Assembly: GCA_900142905.1 (NCBI GenBank)
Contig: FSRV01000001.1
Span: 1,426,001-1,490,000 of the forward strand
Source of the DNA: Burkholderia sp. GAS332
Lineage (GTDB): Bacteria > Pseudomonadota > Gammaproteobacteria > Burkholderiales > Burkholderiaceae
DNA length: 64,000 nt
Direction: 5' to 3'
Under the pieces are notes generated by a model that saw only the letters and a program-made list of their open reading frames with translations, did not search any database and was not told the DNA's origin. Below are positions 45,541 through 54,732 of the stretch, one piece after another; position 1 is the stretch's first letter; each line of letters opens with the position of its first letter. Both the position numbers and the translations under genes were made by a program.

Positions 45541-46413
45541 CTAGGCCGCCGGCTCCTGCTCGCGATGCCGCCAGCCGAGGCGTGCTTCGATACGGGCGGC
45601 CACCGCCTGCACGGCTTGTGCGAAACGTTCGGTGCCGAGTGCGGCCTTTGCCTCGGGCATCACAATGGAAATCGTGAAGACGCACGCGCCGGTGTTATCG
45701 AGCACGGGCGCCGCGAGACACGCCACGGACGCATCCGATTCGCCGATCTGAATCGACAGCCGCGCTTCCAGCGCTTCGCGGGCAATCTGTGCGAGTACTG
45801 ACGGGCGGGTTTCCGCGCGACCGGTAGGGGAGCTTTGCGCGTGCTGGGCGAAGAACGCGACCCGTTCGGCATCCGGCAGGTGCCCGACGAGCAAACGGCC
45901 GGACGCGGTCCAGTTGAGCGGCACGCGACTGCCCACGCGCGAGGTCACACGAAAATGCCCGGGCCCTTCGGCCATTTGCTGCACGACCATCATGCCGTCT
46001 TCGAGTCCGCAGACCTGCACGGTCTCTTCGACTTCGGCGGAGAGCCGCTGCATCTCTTCGTGAGCGACCGCGAGGTAGTCGAGCGAACTGGCGTACGTCA
46101 AACCGTAACCATATAGACGCGAGCCGAGCCAGATCGTCCCGTCCATGCGCCGCGCCAACAGATTCTTCTCGACCAGATCGTTGATGATCGAATACACGGT
46201 GGACAGCGGTGCGCCGACCATGCGCGCGACTTCATACGCAGTGGCGGGACGGTTCGCTTGCTGGAGCGCGTCGAGAATCTGCACCGCGCGATCGATCGCG
46301 CTGGTGCGCGTGCGTGGCGCGGCGCTTTCCTGCCGGCTTTTAGCCTGGGTTTCGGTGGCGGGCGCCGAAGCGGGTGCTGCTTCGGACGCGGAAGGTCGGG
46401 ACGTGCGAGCCAT
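45541..46413 (-). CDS. IclR-family transcriptional regulator
   Basis: A 290-residue IclR regulator. An Ala/Ser-rich N-terminal tail of about 40 residues precedes the winged helix-turn-helix (AVQILDALQQANRPATAYEVARMVGAPLSTVYSIINDLVEKNLL), and a GAF-like effector domain fills about 120-285. An AGAGGA site lies before the ATG. It is divergent from the SelA-like gene across 118 bases and heads a minus-strand pair with the Rid gene. It probably controls both sides in response to the sugar-acid substrate. Confidence 0.93.
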   Translation of the reverse strand: MARTSRPSASEAAPASAPATETQAKSRQESAAPRTRTSAIDRAVQILDALQQANRPATAYEVARMVGAPLSTVYSIINDLVEKNLLARRMDGTIWLGSRLYGYGLTYASSLDYLAVAHEEMQRLSAEVEETVQVCGLEDGMMVVQQMAEGPGHFRVTSRVGSRVPLNWTASGRLLVGHLPDAERVAFFAQHAQSSPTGRAETRPSVLAQIAREALEARLSIQIGESDASVACLAAPVLDNTGACVFTISIVMPEAKAALGTERFAQAVQAVAARIEARLGWRHREQEPAA

Positions 46414-46446
46414 CGTGTTCCTCTGACGCGGGTTGTTTTTGTCCAG

Positions 46447-46474
46447 TTGACGCTGGGTGATTGTATGCTAGACT
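46447..46474 (+). promoter_or_regulatory. Predicted promoter of the SelA-like / porin / GntP unit
   Basis: TTGACG (46447-46452), 16 bases, then TAGACT (46469-46474). It lies in the 118-base divergent gap and is followed by the possible operator at 46494-46513. Confidence 0.4.
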
Positions 46475-46493
46475 GATCCGCAATTACAACATA

Positions 46494-46513
46494 TATTCCA
46501 TAATTAAGAAATA
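46494..46513. promoter_or_regulatory. Possible IclR operator
   Basis: TATTCC (46494-46499) and GAAATA (46508-46513) form an imperfect inverted repeat (five of six positions) around an AT-rich 8-base spacer. It lies 18 bases upstream of the SelA-like start codon. The location suits a repressor; the match is modest. Confidence 0.35.
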
Positions 46514-46531
46514 CCAGGTTGGAGGCGCTTC

Positions 46532-47734
46532 ATGGACATTCGCTCTCGCTTTGGCTTACGCCCTGTCATCAATGCTTCGGGCACGATGACGAGTCTGGGC
46601 GCGTCCAGTGTCAGCGCAGCGGTGATCGACGCGGTCGCGCAGGTGCTGCCGCAATTCGTCGAGGTCGACGATCTGCAACGCAGAGCCTCGGCGGCGATTG
46701 CCGGGGCGTGTGGCAGCGAAGCCGGGTACATCACCGCGTCGTGCTCGGCGGCGATCACGCTTTCCATCGCCGCCACCATGACGGGCGACGACCACGGTCT
46801 GATCGAACGGTTGCCCGACACGACCGCCATGCCGCGCAATGAAGTCGTGATTCAAACCGGCCACCTCGTCAATTATGGCGCACCGGTGGACCAGGCGATC
46901 CGTCTTTCCGGTGCACGCGTCGTGCCGGTAGGCGCGGCGACCGAAGCGCACGGCTACCAACTGAATACGGCCATCACCGAACGCACGGCTGCGGCGCTTT
47001 ACGTGGTTTCGCATCATACGGTGCAATTCGGCATGATTCCGCTCGAAGAATTCATTGCGGTCGCGCACGCGAAGGGCGTGCCGGTGATCGTCGACGCGGC
47101 TTCCGAATACGACCTCAAGCGATTCATTGCGGCCGGCGCCGATCTCGCGCTCTACTCGGCGCACAAATTTCTCGGTGGACTGACCGCCGGCATCGTCGCG
47201 GGTAAGAAAGCGCTGGTCCGTGCCGCGTATTTCCAGAACGGCGGCATTGGCCGCGGCATGAAAGTCGGCAAGGAAGGCATTGTCGGCGCGATCGCCGCGC
47301 TCGAACAATGGCAGCAGCGCGACCATGTCGCGGTTCGCGCCCGTGAACGCGGCTACCTCACGCTGTGGCGCGAGACTTTGAATCGGTGCGACGGCGTCTG
47401 GGCGGAGATCGACGCCGACCCGACCGGCAATCCGCTCGACCGTCTGAAACTGCATATCGATCCGAAGCAGGCTCGTATCACTGCATGGGATCTCGCCGAT
47501 GCGCTCGCGCGCCCACCCGAAGGCGAGGCGCCGGTGATCGTGCGTGATCATGAAGCGGAACTGCATTTCTTTTTCCTCGACCCGTGCAACCTGCACCCGG
47601 GCGAAGAACAGATCGTCCTGGCTCGGCTCATTGCTGAGTTGGAGTGTGCGCGACAGTTGCCCGAACCCATCGTAACGCCGTTCTACCAGCGCGACGCGCG
47701 TCGCATTGCCGCGCGCCGTCATTGGCCTGATTGA
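46532..47734 (+). CDS. SelA-like PLP-dependent enzyme (amino-sugar-acid ammonia-lyase type)
   Basis: A 400-residue fold-type I PLP enzyme related to SelA and to D-glucosaminate-6-phosphate ammonia-lyase (DgaE). Features seen: the N-terminal RSRFGLRPVINASGTMTSLGASSVS, typical of this branch, the phosphate-pocket region, VPVIVDAASEYDLKRFIAAGADLALYSAHKFLGG with the PLP Lys at 212, and a C-terminal small domain. No selenocysteine genes are nearby, so a true SelA function is unlikely. With GntP, a porin and IclR it probably performs dehydration/deamination of a 2-amino-2-deoxy sugar acid. A GGAGG site precedes the ATG. Confidence 0.82.
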   Translation: MDIRSRFGLRPVINASGTMTSLGASSVSAAVIDAVAQVLPQFVEVDDLQRRASAAIAGACGSEAGYITASCSAAITLSIAATMTGDDHGLIERLPDTTAMPRNEVVIQTGHLVNYGAPVDQAIRLSGARVVPVGAATEAHGYQLNTAITERTAAALYVVSHHTVQFGMIPLEEFIAVAHAKGVPVIVDAASEYDLKRFIAAGADLALYSAHKFLGGLTAGIVAGKKALVRAAYFQNGGIGRGMKVGKEGIVGAIAALEQWQQRDHVAVRARERGYLTLWRETLNRCDGVWAEIDADPTGNPLDRLKLHIDPKQARITAWDLADALARPPEGEAPVIVRDHEAELHFFFLDPCNLHPGEEQIVLARLIAELECARQLPEPIVTPFYQRDARRIAARRHWPD

Positions 47735-47892
47735 TTTTCTCCCGGTTCATATCGATTCATCGATAACCGTTGTTTGACCGTAGCGCCGGACTTCGTTCCG
47801 GTGCCGCTTTGACTTGCCTACTTAGTACTACTGATATCGCCGGAACATTCACGTGTAACCGGCGTTCGCTTCTCTATCGACTTGAGGAAACC

Positions 47893-49011
47893 ATGATGCA
47901 AAAACAGATTCTTCGTACGGCCGTCGCCTTCGCTGCCGCCGGACTCGCCGCACAGGCCGCCCACGCGCAAAGCAGCGTGACGCTTTACGGTATTGTCGAT
48001 GCAGGCTTTACCTACACCAATAACCAGAAAGGTGAGAGCGCTTATCAGGCGACGCAAGGCAATGTGCAGGGTTCGCGCTGGGGCCTGCTCGGTACTGAAG
48101 ATCTGGGCGGCGGCAACAAGGTACTTTTCAAGCTCGAGAACGGCTTCAGCCTGGAGAGCGGCGCATCCGGCCAGGGCGGCCGCATGTTCGGCCGCAGCGC
48201 ATGGGTTGCGCTCTCCAACAACACGGCAGGCACGATCACGCTCGGCCGTCAGTACAACAGCGTGCAGGACTATCTGTCGAACATGCAGATCAATGGCGTT
48301 GGCGCCATGAGCCAGTACGGCAACGCGATCTACGACAACGACGATATCAACAACACGTACCGCACCGACAACGCGGTCAAGTACACCACGCCGACGTACG
48401 CAGGGTTCACCGCAAACGCGATGTACGCGTTCTCGAACACGGCGGGCCAGTTCGCCAATAACCGCGCATGGAGCGTCGGCGCCGACTACGTGAACGGTCC
48501 GCTGCACCTGGACGCGGCTTACTCGCTGGTCAATCAGCCGGCCAGCAACACCGCGGGCGCGGCGCCTTCGGACAACTACTACAACACCGGCTCGTCGATC
48601 ATCAGCGGCGTACAGCGCAATCAGGTGTGGGGCGCGGGCGGGTCGTACGTGTTCGGCCCGGCAACCGTCGCGCTGCTGTACACGAACTCGCAATTCCAGT
48701 TGCTCAGCGGCGGCAGCCTGCGTTTCGCCAACTATGAGGCCAGCGTGAAGTATCAGTTCACGCCGGCTACGCTGCTCGCGCTCGGCTACATCTACACGAC
48801 GCAGAACACCAGCGGCACGACGGCCACGAATGCGCACTACAACCAGTTGAGCGTGGGCGGCGAGTACTTCCTGTCGAAGACCACCGACCTCTACCTGAAC
48901 GGTATCTACCAACGCGGCTCCGGTTCGCACGCATGGATCGAAGGCATTTCGAACCCCTCGAGCAATAACGGCCAGTTCGTGACCGTCGCCGGCATCCGCC
49001 ACAAGTTCTAA
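47893..49011 (+). CDS. Gram-negative porin
   Basis: A trimeric general-porin-family protein (Porin_4, OmpC-like of Burkholderia), 372 residues. The signal peptide is at about 1-22 (ILRTAVAFAAAGLAAQAAHAQ) and the mature part starts SSVTLYGIVDAGFTYTNN. The loop-3 region and the PGR-like turn LGRQYNSVQDYL are present, and the protein ends in Phe (GIRHKF). The start at 47893 is one of two consecutive ATGs after GAGGAAA. It lies between the SelA-like gene and GntP, so it is probably the substrate's outer-membrane entry. Confidence 0.95.
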   Translation: MMQKQILRTAVAFAAAGLAAQAAHAQSSVTLYGIVDAGFTYTNNQKGESAYQATQGNVQGSRWGLLGTEDLGGGNKVLFKLENGFSLESGASGQGGRMFGRSAWVALSNNTAGTITLGRQYNSVQDYLSNMQINGVGAMSQYGNAIYDNDDINNTYRTDNAVKYTTPTYAGFTANAMYAFSNTAGQFANNRAWSVGADYVNGPLHLDAAYSLVNQPASNTAGAAPSDNYYNTGSSIISGVQRNQVWGAGGSYVFGPATVALLYTNSQFQLLSGGSLRFANYEASVKYQFTPATLLALGYIYTTQNTSGTTATNAHYNQLSVGGEYFLSKTTDLYLNGIYQRGSGSHAWIEGISNPSSNNGQFVTVAGIRHKF

Positions 49012-49091
49012 GTCCGCCGCCCGCGCCGCGGCTCATACAACATTCCGCTTAACGGAAACCGCGGCGCGGATCTTTCTCTTCAGGAGCACCT

Positions 49092-50462
49092 ATGGCGACC
49101 GTTCAAGGAAGTCTGTTACTCGTCTATGCATTGATTGCCATCATCGCGCTGGTCGTGCTGATCGCGCGCTTCAAGATGAATCCGTTCATCACGTTGATGA
49201 TGGTTTCGGTGGCGTTGGCGCTGGCCGTCGGCATGCCGGCAACGTCGATTCTAAAGTCGTTCGAAACCGGTGTGGGCGGCACGCTCGGCCACATTGCCAT
49301 CGTGGTCGGCCTCGGCACGATGCTCGGCAAGATGATGGCCGAATCGGGCGGGGCGGAGCGTATCGCGCGCACACTGATCGACCTGTTCGGGCCGAAGAAC
49401 GTGCATTGGGCGATGATGTGCATCGCGTTCCTCGTCGGCTTGCCGGTGTTCTTCGAAGTCGGCTTCGTGCTGCTGATTCCGATCGCGTTCAACGTCGCGC
49501 AGCGGACCGGTACGTCGATGATTCGCGTCGGCATTCCGATGGTGGCGGGTTTATCCGTCGTGCACGGCCTGATTCCGCCGCACCCGGCTGCGTTGCTCGC
49601 GGTCACCGCGTACAACGCGGATATCGGCCACACGATTTTCTACGCGCTGATCGTCGGCATCCCGACTGCGGCTATTGCCGGTCCGTTGTTCTCCAAGCTG
49701 ATTGCACGCTTTGTCGTGCTTGAGGGTATCAACCCGATGGCGCAGCAGTTCATCGAACAGGACGCGAAGCGCTCGCATCAGGAACTGCCGGGCTTCGGCA
49801 TCACGTTGTTGACGGTGCTGTTGCCGGTGTTGCTGATGCTGGTCGGCAGTTGGGCCGATGTGATCGTGCCGGCCAAAACGTCGCTGAACAACGCGCTGCG
49901 TCTGATCGGGCACCCGGACATGGCTTTGTTGCTGGCCGTGCTGCTGAGCTTCTATACGTTCGGCAAGTCGCGTGGTTTTAACCGCGAGCAGATTCTCAAG
50001 TTCACTAACGAGTGTCTTGCGCCGACTGCGAGTATTACGCTGGTGGTGGGAGCGGGTGCGGGTTTTGGGCGCATTCTGATCGATAGCGGCGCGTCGAAGG
50101 CGATCGTCGATGTGGCGACCGGCGCGCACGTTCCGCTCTTGATTCTCGCGTGGCTGGTGGCAGCGTTGATTCGTGTGGCAACGGGTTCTGCGACGGTCGC
50201 GATGGCGACGGCGGCCGGCATCATTGCCCCGATCGCCGCAGCGGCGGCGGGCACGGTAGGCGGTGTGCGGCCCGAGTTGCTGGTGCTGGCGACCGGTGCG
50301 GGTTCGCTGATCCTCTCGCACGTGAACGACGGCGGCTTCTGGCTGGTGAAGGAGTACTTCGGCATGACCGTGCCGCAGACCTTCAAAACGTGGACCGTCT
50401 GCGAAACGATCATTTCGGTGACGGCGCTGGTATTGACGCTGGGGCTGTCGACCGTGATTTAA
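49092..50462 (+). CDS. Gluconate:H+ symporter, GntP family
   Basis: Inner-membrane permease of 456 residues with about 12-14 hydrophobic helices. Family motifs are GTLGHIAIVVGLGTMLGKMMAESGGAERIARTL, LVGLPVFFEVGFVLLIPI and VHGLIPPHPAALLAV. It imports gluconate-like sugar acids with protons. A clear AGGAG site is present. It is 80 bases after the porin and followed by a strong terminator, closing the unit that began with the SelA-like enzyme. The substrate may be an amino sugar acid rather than gluconate, because no gluconate kinase is nearby. Confidence 0.94.
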   Translation: MATVQGSLLLVYALIAIIALVVLIARFKMNPFITLMMVSVALALAVGMPATSILKSFETGVGGTLGHIAIVVGLGTMLGKMMAESGGAERIARTLIDLFGPKNVHWAMMCIAFLVGLPVFFEVGFVLLIPIAFNVAQRTGTSMIRVGIPMVAGLSVVHGLIPPHPAALLAVTAYNADIGHTIFYALIVGIPTAAIAGPLFSKLIARFVVLEGINPMAQQFIEQDAKRSHQELPGFGITLLTVLLPVLLMLVGSWADVIVPAKTSLNNALRLIGHPDMALLLAVLLSFYTFGKSRGFNREQILKFTNECLAPTASITLVVGAGAGFGRILIDSGASKAIVDVATGAHVPLLILAWLVAALIRVATGSATVAMATAAGIIAPIAAAAAGTVGGVRPELLVLATGAGSLILSHVNDGGFWLVKEYFGMTVPQTFKTWTVCETIISVTALVLTLGLSTVI

Positions 50463-50476
50463 GCGGGAAGGCTGTG

Positions 50477-50509
50477 TCGCGGCGTGTCTTGAGGACGCGC
50501 CGCGATTTT
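50477..50509 (+). terminator. Rho-independent terminator after the GntP gene
   Basis: A GC-rich stem of about 13 pairs (TCGCGGCGTGTCT against the segment ending GCGCCGCGA, with two G-U pairs), a short loop, then TTTT at 50506-50509. Confidence 0.75.
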
Positions 50510-50606
50510 GCATTGCGCGCACTCATTCACGTGACTATCGCCGCGATCTACCGGCTAGAAGGCGCGAAACCTGCGTGCGTGAATTGGAGAGTGGCCTTGA
50601 CGACGT

Positions 50607-51437
50607 TCAACGCTGCCGCGAAATAAACGCAGCGATCGCCTCGTTCAATGCATCCGGCGCATCGCGATGGGGCGAATGCCCACACGCATCGAGTTTGACC
50701 AGTTGCGCATGCGGCACGCGCTCGCCGATCGTATCGATTTGCGCCATCGTGCCGTAGTTGTCGTCGTGGCCTTGCACGGCGAGTAAAGGCTGCTTGATGC
50801 CGGCCAGTTCATCGACGATGCGCCAGTCCCTGAACGCCGGATTCAACCAGATATCGTTCCAGCCATAGAACGCTGAATCGACGTCGGCGTGATAGCGGCT
50901 GAGCTTGCTACGCAGATCAGTGGTTTCGTAGAGCTGCTTGGTCTGCGCAATGCTTTCCACCGAGACGTCTTCTACGAACACGTGCGGCGCGATGACTACC
51001 GCGCCTGCCAATGCAGCCGGATGTATCGCTGCGTAGAGCAGTGCGATCGAGCCGCCGTCGCTATGGCCGATCACCCACATACGCTTGCGCTCCTGCGTGC
51101 CGATATCGAGAGCATCGAGCAAAGCGGGCAGCATATCGCGCGCTTGCGCGGTCATGAAATCGACCGGCCATTTGACGTCGTGCTCACGCGGCGTCGAAAG
51201 TCCATAACCGGGCCGCGAGTAAACGAGGCCACGCATGCCGAGCCGCTCGCACAACGCTTGCGGCCAGTCGCGCCACATCGCAATCGATCCGAGTCCTTCG
51301 TGCAGAAAGACGGCGATCGGTGCATTGCCGGCCGCTTCATTCACCCAACGATACTCGATGCGCAATGGCCCATGCGATGCCGTAGCGGGCAACGCAGCGA
51401 AGTCGCTAATGGAGTGTGCGGTTGCGGGGTTCTGCAT
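50607..51437 (-). CDS. Alpha/beta hydrolase of the benzoate locus
   Basis: A 276-residue alpha/beta hydrolase. The nucleophile elbow reads VIGHSDGGSIALLYA (Ser at about 120), the oxyanion segment VFLHEGLGSIAMWRDWP is near residue 40, and the acid/His end is LLAVQGHDDNYGTMAQ then LDACGHSPHRDAP. It lies 8 bases after the benzoate-CoA ligase stop and is the last gene of that unit. Such hydrolases are frequent in box clusters; a thioesterase or enol-lactone-hydrolase-like housekeeping step is possible. The exact reaction is not known to me. Confidence 0.88.
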   Translation of the reverse strand: MQNPATAHSISDFAALPATASHGPLRIEYRWVNEAAGNAPIAVFLHEGLGSIAMWRDWPQALCERLGMRGLVYSRPGYGLSTPREHDVKWPVDFMTAQARDMLPALLDALDIGTQERKRMWVIGHSDGGSIALLYAAIHPAALAGAVVIAPHVFVEDVSVESIAQTKQLYETTDLRSKLSRYHADVDSAFYGWNDIWLNPAFRDWRIVDELAGIKQPLLAVQGHDDNYGTMAQIDTIGERVPHAQLVKLDACGHSPHRDAPDALNEAIAAFISRQR

Positions 51438-51445
51438 GGATCACC

Positions 51446-53038
51446 TTATGACTGTTCGCGCAGTTTGAAGCGTTGGATTTTACCGGTTGCGGTTTTCGGC
51501 AGATCGTCGACGAACAGGATATCGCGTGGATACTTATGCGGCGCGAGCCGTTCCTTGACGAAAGCCTTCAACTCATCGGCGAGTATCTCAGACGGCGCGA
51601 ATTCCTGCTTCAACACCACGAACGCGCGGGTCTTGGCGAGGCCGCCGTGATCCACGCCGACCACCGCCGCTTCGAGCACCGCGTCGTGCTGCACTAATAC
51701 CATTTCCACTTCGACCGGCGATACATACTGGCCGCTCACTTTCATCATGTCGTCGCTGCGGCCCGCGTACACGTAGCAGCCGTTCGCGAGGCGGCAGTAC
51801 TTATCGCCGCTGCGAATCCACTCGCCGAGGAAGGTCGCGCGCGACTTCTCGCGATTGCTCCAGTACATCAGCGCCGCGCTCGGCCCTTTGATATACAGAT
51901 CGCCGACTTCGCCGTCCGCCACCGGATGACCAGCTTCGTCGCGCAGTTCGACTTCGTAGCCGGGCACGGGGCGGCCCGTGGTGCCGTATTCGACTTCACC
52001 CGTGCGATTCGACAGGAAGATATGGAGCATCTCGGTTGAGCCGATGCCGTCGAGAATGTCGCAGCCGAAATGCGCGGTGAAGCGCTCGCCAATCTCGCGC
52101 GGTAGCGCTTCGCCTGCCGAGGTGCACACGCGCATCGCGACATCCGTGCGCTCGGGCAGCCTGGGCGAGACGAGCATGCTCGCGTACAGCGTCGGCACGC
52201 CATAGAAAATGGTTGGGCGATGCTGTACGAGGCGGGTGAAAATCGCATCGGCGGTGGGGCGCTCGGCCATCAATACGGCCGTAGCGCCGACCGAAAGCGG
52301 GAACGTCAGGCCGTTACCCAGACCATACGCAAAGAACAATTTAGCCGCTGAGAAAACCACATCGCTTTCGACGATGCCAAGAATCGGCTTCGCGTACAAC
52401 TCGGCAGTCCAGTACAGATTCGCGTGCGTGTGGACGGTACCTTTCGGTTTGCCGGTCGAGCCCGACGAATACAGCCAGAACGCGATATCGTCGCAGCCCG
52501 TCGCGGACGCTTTGCCGGCCGGCGTCGCCGCGTCGATCAGATCGTTGAGTCGCGGCGCAGTTAAAGGCTTGCTTTCGGGCGGCTGCGAGACGATCAACTG
52601 GCAACCGTCGTGTTCGGCGGTATCCATCGCTTGCGTGACATTCGGCAGCAATGCGCCGGATGCGATCACGGCGCGTGCGTGGCTGTGCGTCAGCATGTAC
52701 ACGTAGTCGGCAGCGGTGAGCAGCGTGTTGGCGACGACCGGCACGACGCCCGCATAGAGCGCACCGAGAAAGACGATCGGCAGTTCGACGGTGTCGAGCA
52801 TCACCAGTAGCACGCGTTCTTCCGGATGCACGCCGAGTGTGCGCAATGCGCTGGCGAAGCGCCGGGCCCGTTCTTCGAGTTCACCGTACGTGGTGGTGCC
52901 GGTATCGTCGATATAAGCGGTCTTGCCGGCGCGCGATTCATTCAGTCGAAACAGGTAGGCCGCGAAGTTGAATGACGCGGGCGGCGGCTCGACCGTCACA
53001 GCGGGTTGACTCGCAGCGGGTTCCAGCAGGGCTTCCAT
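51446..53038 (-). CDS. bclA: Benzoate--CoA ligase
   Basis: AMP-forming ligase of 530 residues converting benzoate, ATP and CoA to benzoyl-CoA, the entry step of the box pathway. ANL motifs are present: WLYSSGSTGKPKGTVHTHANLYWTAELYAKPIL, then DGIGSTEMLHIFLSNR, then WIRSGDKYCRLANGCYVYAGRSDDMMKVSGQYVSPVEVE, then PKTATGKIQRFKLRE with the catalytic Lys. FAYGLGNGLTFPLSVGATAVLM is characteristic of benzoate-CoA ligases. A GGAGGAG site precedes the ATG. It follows boxD on the minus strand, divergent from the boxR-boxC-boxB-boxA side. Confidence 0.95.
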   Translation of the reverse strand: MEALLEPAASQPAVTVEPPPASFNFAAYLFRLNESRAGKTAYIDDTGTTTYGELEERARRFASALRTLGVHPEERVLLVMLDTVELPIVFLGALYAGVVPVVANTLLTAADYVYMLTHSHARAVIASGALLPNVTQAMDTAEHDGCQLIVSQPPESKPLTAPRLNDLIDAATPAGKASATGCDDIAFWLYSSGSTGKPKGTVHTHANLYWTAELYAKPILGIVESDVVFSAAKLFFAYGLGNGLTFPLSVGATAVLMAERPTADAIFTRLVQHRPTIFYGVPTLYASMLVSPRLPERTDVAMRVCTSAGEALPREIGERFTAHFGCDILDGIGSTEMLHIFLSNRTGEVEYGTTGRPVPGYEVELRDEAGHPVADGEVGDLYIKGPSAALMYWSNREKSRATFLGEWIRSGDKYCRLANGCYVYAGRSDDMMKVSGQYVSPVEVEMVLVQHDAVLEAAVVGVDHGGLAKTRAFVVLKQEFAPSEILADELKAFVKERLAPHKYPRDILFVDDLPKTATGKIQRFKLREQS

Positions 53039-53125
53039 ATGTCTCCTCCATCGGGTGGGCGGTCCGGCTGTTTTGTGCTCATGATCCGCGCGATGCTTAC
53101 GTGCTTATTGCTTCCCTTGTGCCGG

Positions 53126-54724
53126 CTATGCCGCGGGCAAATGAGCGTTTGGCGTCAGTGCGTCAATTGCAGCGCTTGATGCCTGAACGGCCGAGCGCCG
53201 GTGATAGAAACCGAGTGCACGCAGGCCGCCAAGTTCTTCGCCGCCGCCCGCACGGCCCGGTCCACCATGCAGCGACATCGGCATCACATTGCCGTGGCCG
53301 GTTTGGCTTTGCTGGACGGAAGGCGAGATCGCGTGGACACGTCCATGCGAATCAGCGAGTTCCAGCGCGAGGCGGCCGAGATGCGCGTCGTCGTTCGAAT
53401 AGATCGACGCGACGAGTGAGCCCTGGCCGCGTCGCGCGAGCGAGACGGCGTGCGCTTCGGGAAGGATGCCGTTTGCTGCGGCGGCGACGCGATAGGGTGC
53501 GACGGTCGTCACCGGTCCGAACACTTCGACGTCGTGCAGCAGTGTCGCGCTATCGGGATCATTGACCACGAACAGATGCGGCGCGACGCAAGCGGCAATC
53601 GTTGCGTCCGCATCGATAAGCGGCGCAGCCGAGCCGTCATACGCGAGTACCGCTTCCTCGCGCAACGCAGCGATGCCGGCCAGCACGTTCTCGTACTGCT
53701 CGCGGCTTACGAGCGAACCCATTCGCACGGTCTCGTTGCGCGGATTGCCGACGGTGATTTTCGCGAGCTTGGCTTTCAGTGCATCGAGCACCGCTTCGAG
53801 CGATGCTTCCGGCACGAACGCGCGCCGAATCGCCGTGCATTTCTGACCGGACTTCACGGTCATTTCCCGCACGACTTCCTTGATGAACAGTTCGAAGGCC
53901 GGCGTATCAGGGGTTGCGTCGGCACAGAGGATCGCGCTATTGAGACTGTCGGCTTCGACATTCAAACGCGCGCCGCGCTCGACAAAAGCCGGATGCGCGC
54001 GCAGTGTTGCGGCGGTTTGCGCGGAGCCGGTGAACGACACCACGTCGAATGCCTGAATTTGGTCGAGCAGCCCCGCAGAACTGCCGCAGATGACCGACAA
54101 CGCGCCGGGCGGCAGAATGCCTGCGTCGACCACATCGGCAACCATTCTTTGTGTGAGCCATGCCGTCGCCGTGGCGGGCTTGATGATGACGGGCACGCCC
54201 GATAGCAACGCGGGCGCGGTTTTCTCCCACAAGCCCCACGACGGAAAATTGAACGCGTTGATGAAGAGCGCGACGCCGCGCGTCGGCGTGAGCACGTGCT
54301 GCACGCTGAACGATTGGTCCTTGCTCAACGATACGGCGTTGCCGTCGCGCAGCGCATGCACGTCGCCGAGCGATGCACCGAGTTTCGCGTAGTACGACAA
54401 CGTGAAGATGCCACCGTCGATGTCGACCGCCGAATCATTGCGTGTGGTGCCCGAGTTCGCGGTCGCGATCGCATAGTAGTCGTCGCGTTTCGCCTGCAGT
54501 AGTTTGACGATCTCGGCGAGACGCGCGGCACGCTGCGCATAGGTCAGCTCACGCAAGGCGCTGCCGCCTTCTTCGCGGGCGAAGCGAAATGCATGGGCGA
54601 GATCCAGGCCCTGGCTCGATACGCGCACGAGGGCGTCACCGGTGACCGGATCGGTCAGCGTCACGCCTTCACCGCCGCCCGCGACCCACTGGCCGGCAAC
54701 GTAGTTCTTCAATAGTTCGGTCAT
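53126..54724 (-). CDS. boxD: 3,4-dehydroadipyl-CoA semialdehyde dehydrogenase
   Basis: NADP-type aldehyde dehydrogenase of 532 residues oxidising the ring-cleavage product of BoxC to 3,4-dehydroadipyl-CoA. Typical features: LKNYVAGQWVAGGGEGVTLTDPVTG at the start, FINAFNFPSWGLWEKTAPALLSGVPVIIKPAT, the catalytic Cys in KSGQKCTAIRRAFVP, and the C-terminal SLHGGPGRAGGGEELGGLRALGFYHRRSA of PaaN/BoxD-type enzymes. The ATG at 54724 is 8 bases after the DUF4863 gene; the longer upstream frame is a shadow of that gene. It is cotranscribed with bclA downstream. Confidence 0.94.
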   Translation of the reverse strand: MTELLKNYVAGQWVAGGGEGVTLTDPVTGDALVRVSSQGLDLAHAFRFAREEGGSALRELTYAQRAARLAEIVKLLQAKRDDYYAIATANSGTTRNDSAVDIDGGIFTLSYYAKLGASLGDVHALRDGNAVSLSKDQSFSVQHVLTPTRGVALFINAFNFPSWGLWEKTAPALLSGVPVIIKPATATAWLTQRMVADVVDAGILPPGALSVICGSSAGLLDQIQAFDVVSFTGSAQTAATLRAHPAFVERGARLNVEADSLNSAILCADATPDTPAFELFIKEVVREMTVKSGQKCTAIRRAFVPEASLEAVLDALKAKLAKITVGNPRNETVRMGSLVSREQYENVLAGIAALREEAVLAYDGSAAPLIDADATIAACVAPHLFVVNDPDSATLLHDVEVFGPVTTVAPYRVAAAANGILPEAHAVSLARRGQGSLVASIYSNDDAHLGRLALELADSHGRVHAISPSVQQSQTGHGNVMPMSLHGGPGRAGGGEELGGLRALGFYHRRSAVQASSAAIDALTPNAHLPAA

Positions 54725-54732
54725 GGCGAGTC

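Noticed and set aside
46556..47722. 388-residue antisense frame across the SelA-like gene
   Set aside because: Shadow of a real PLP-enzyme gene; Arg-rich and without recognisable motif.
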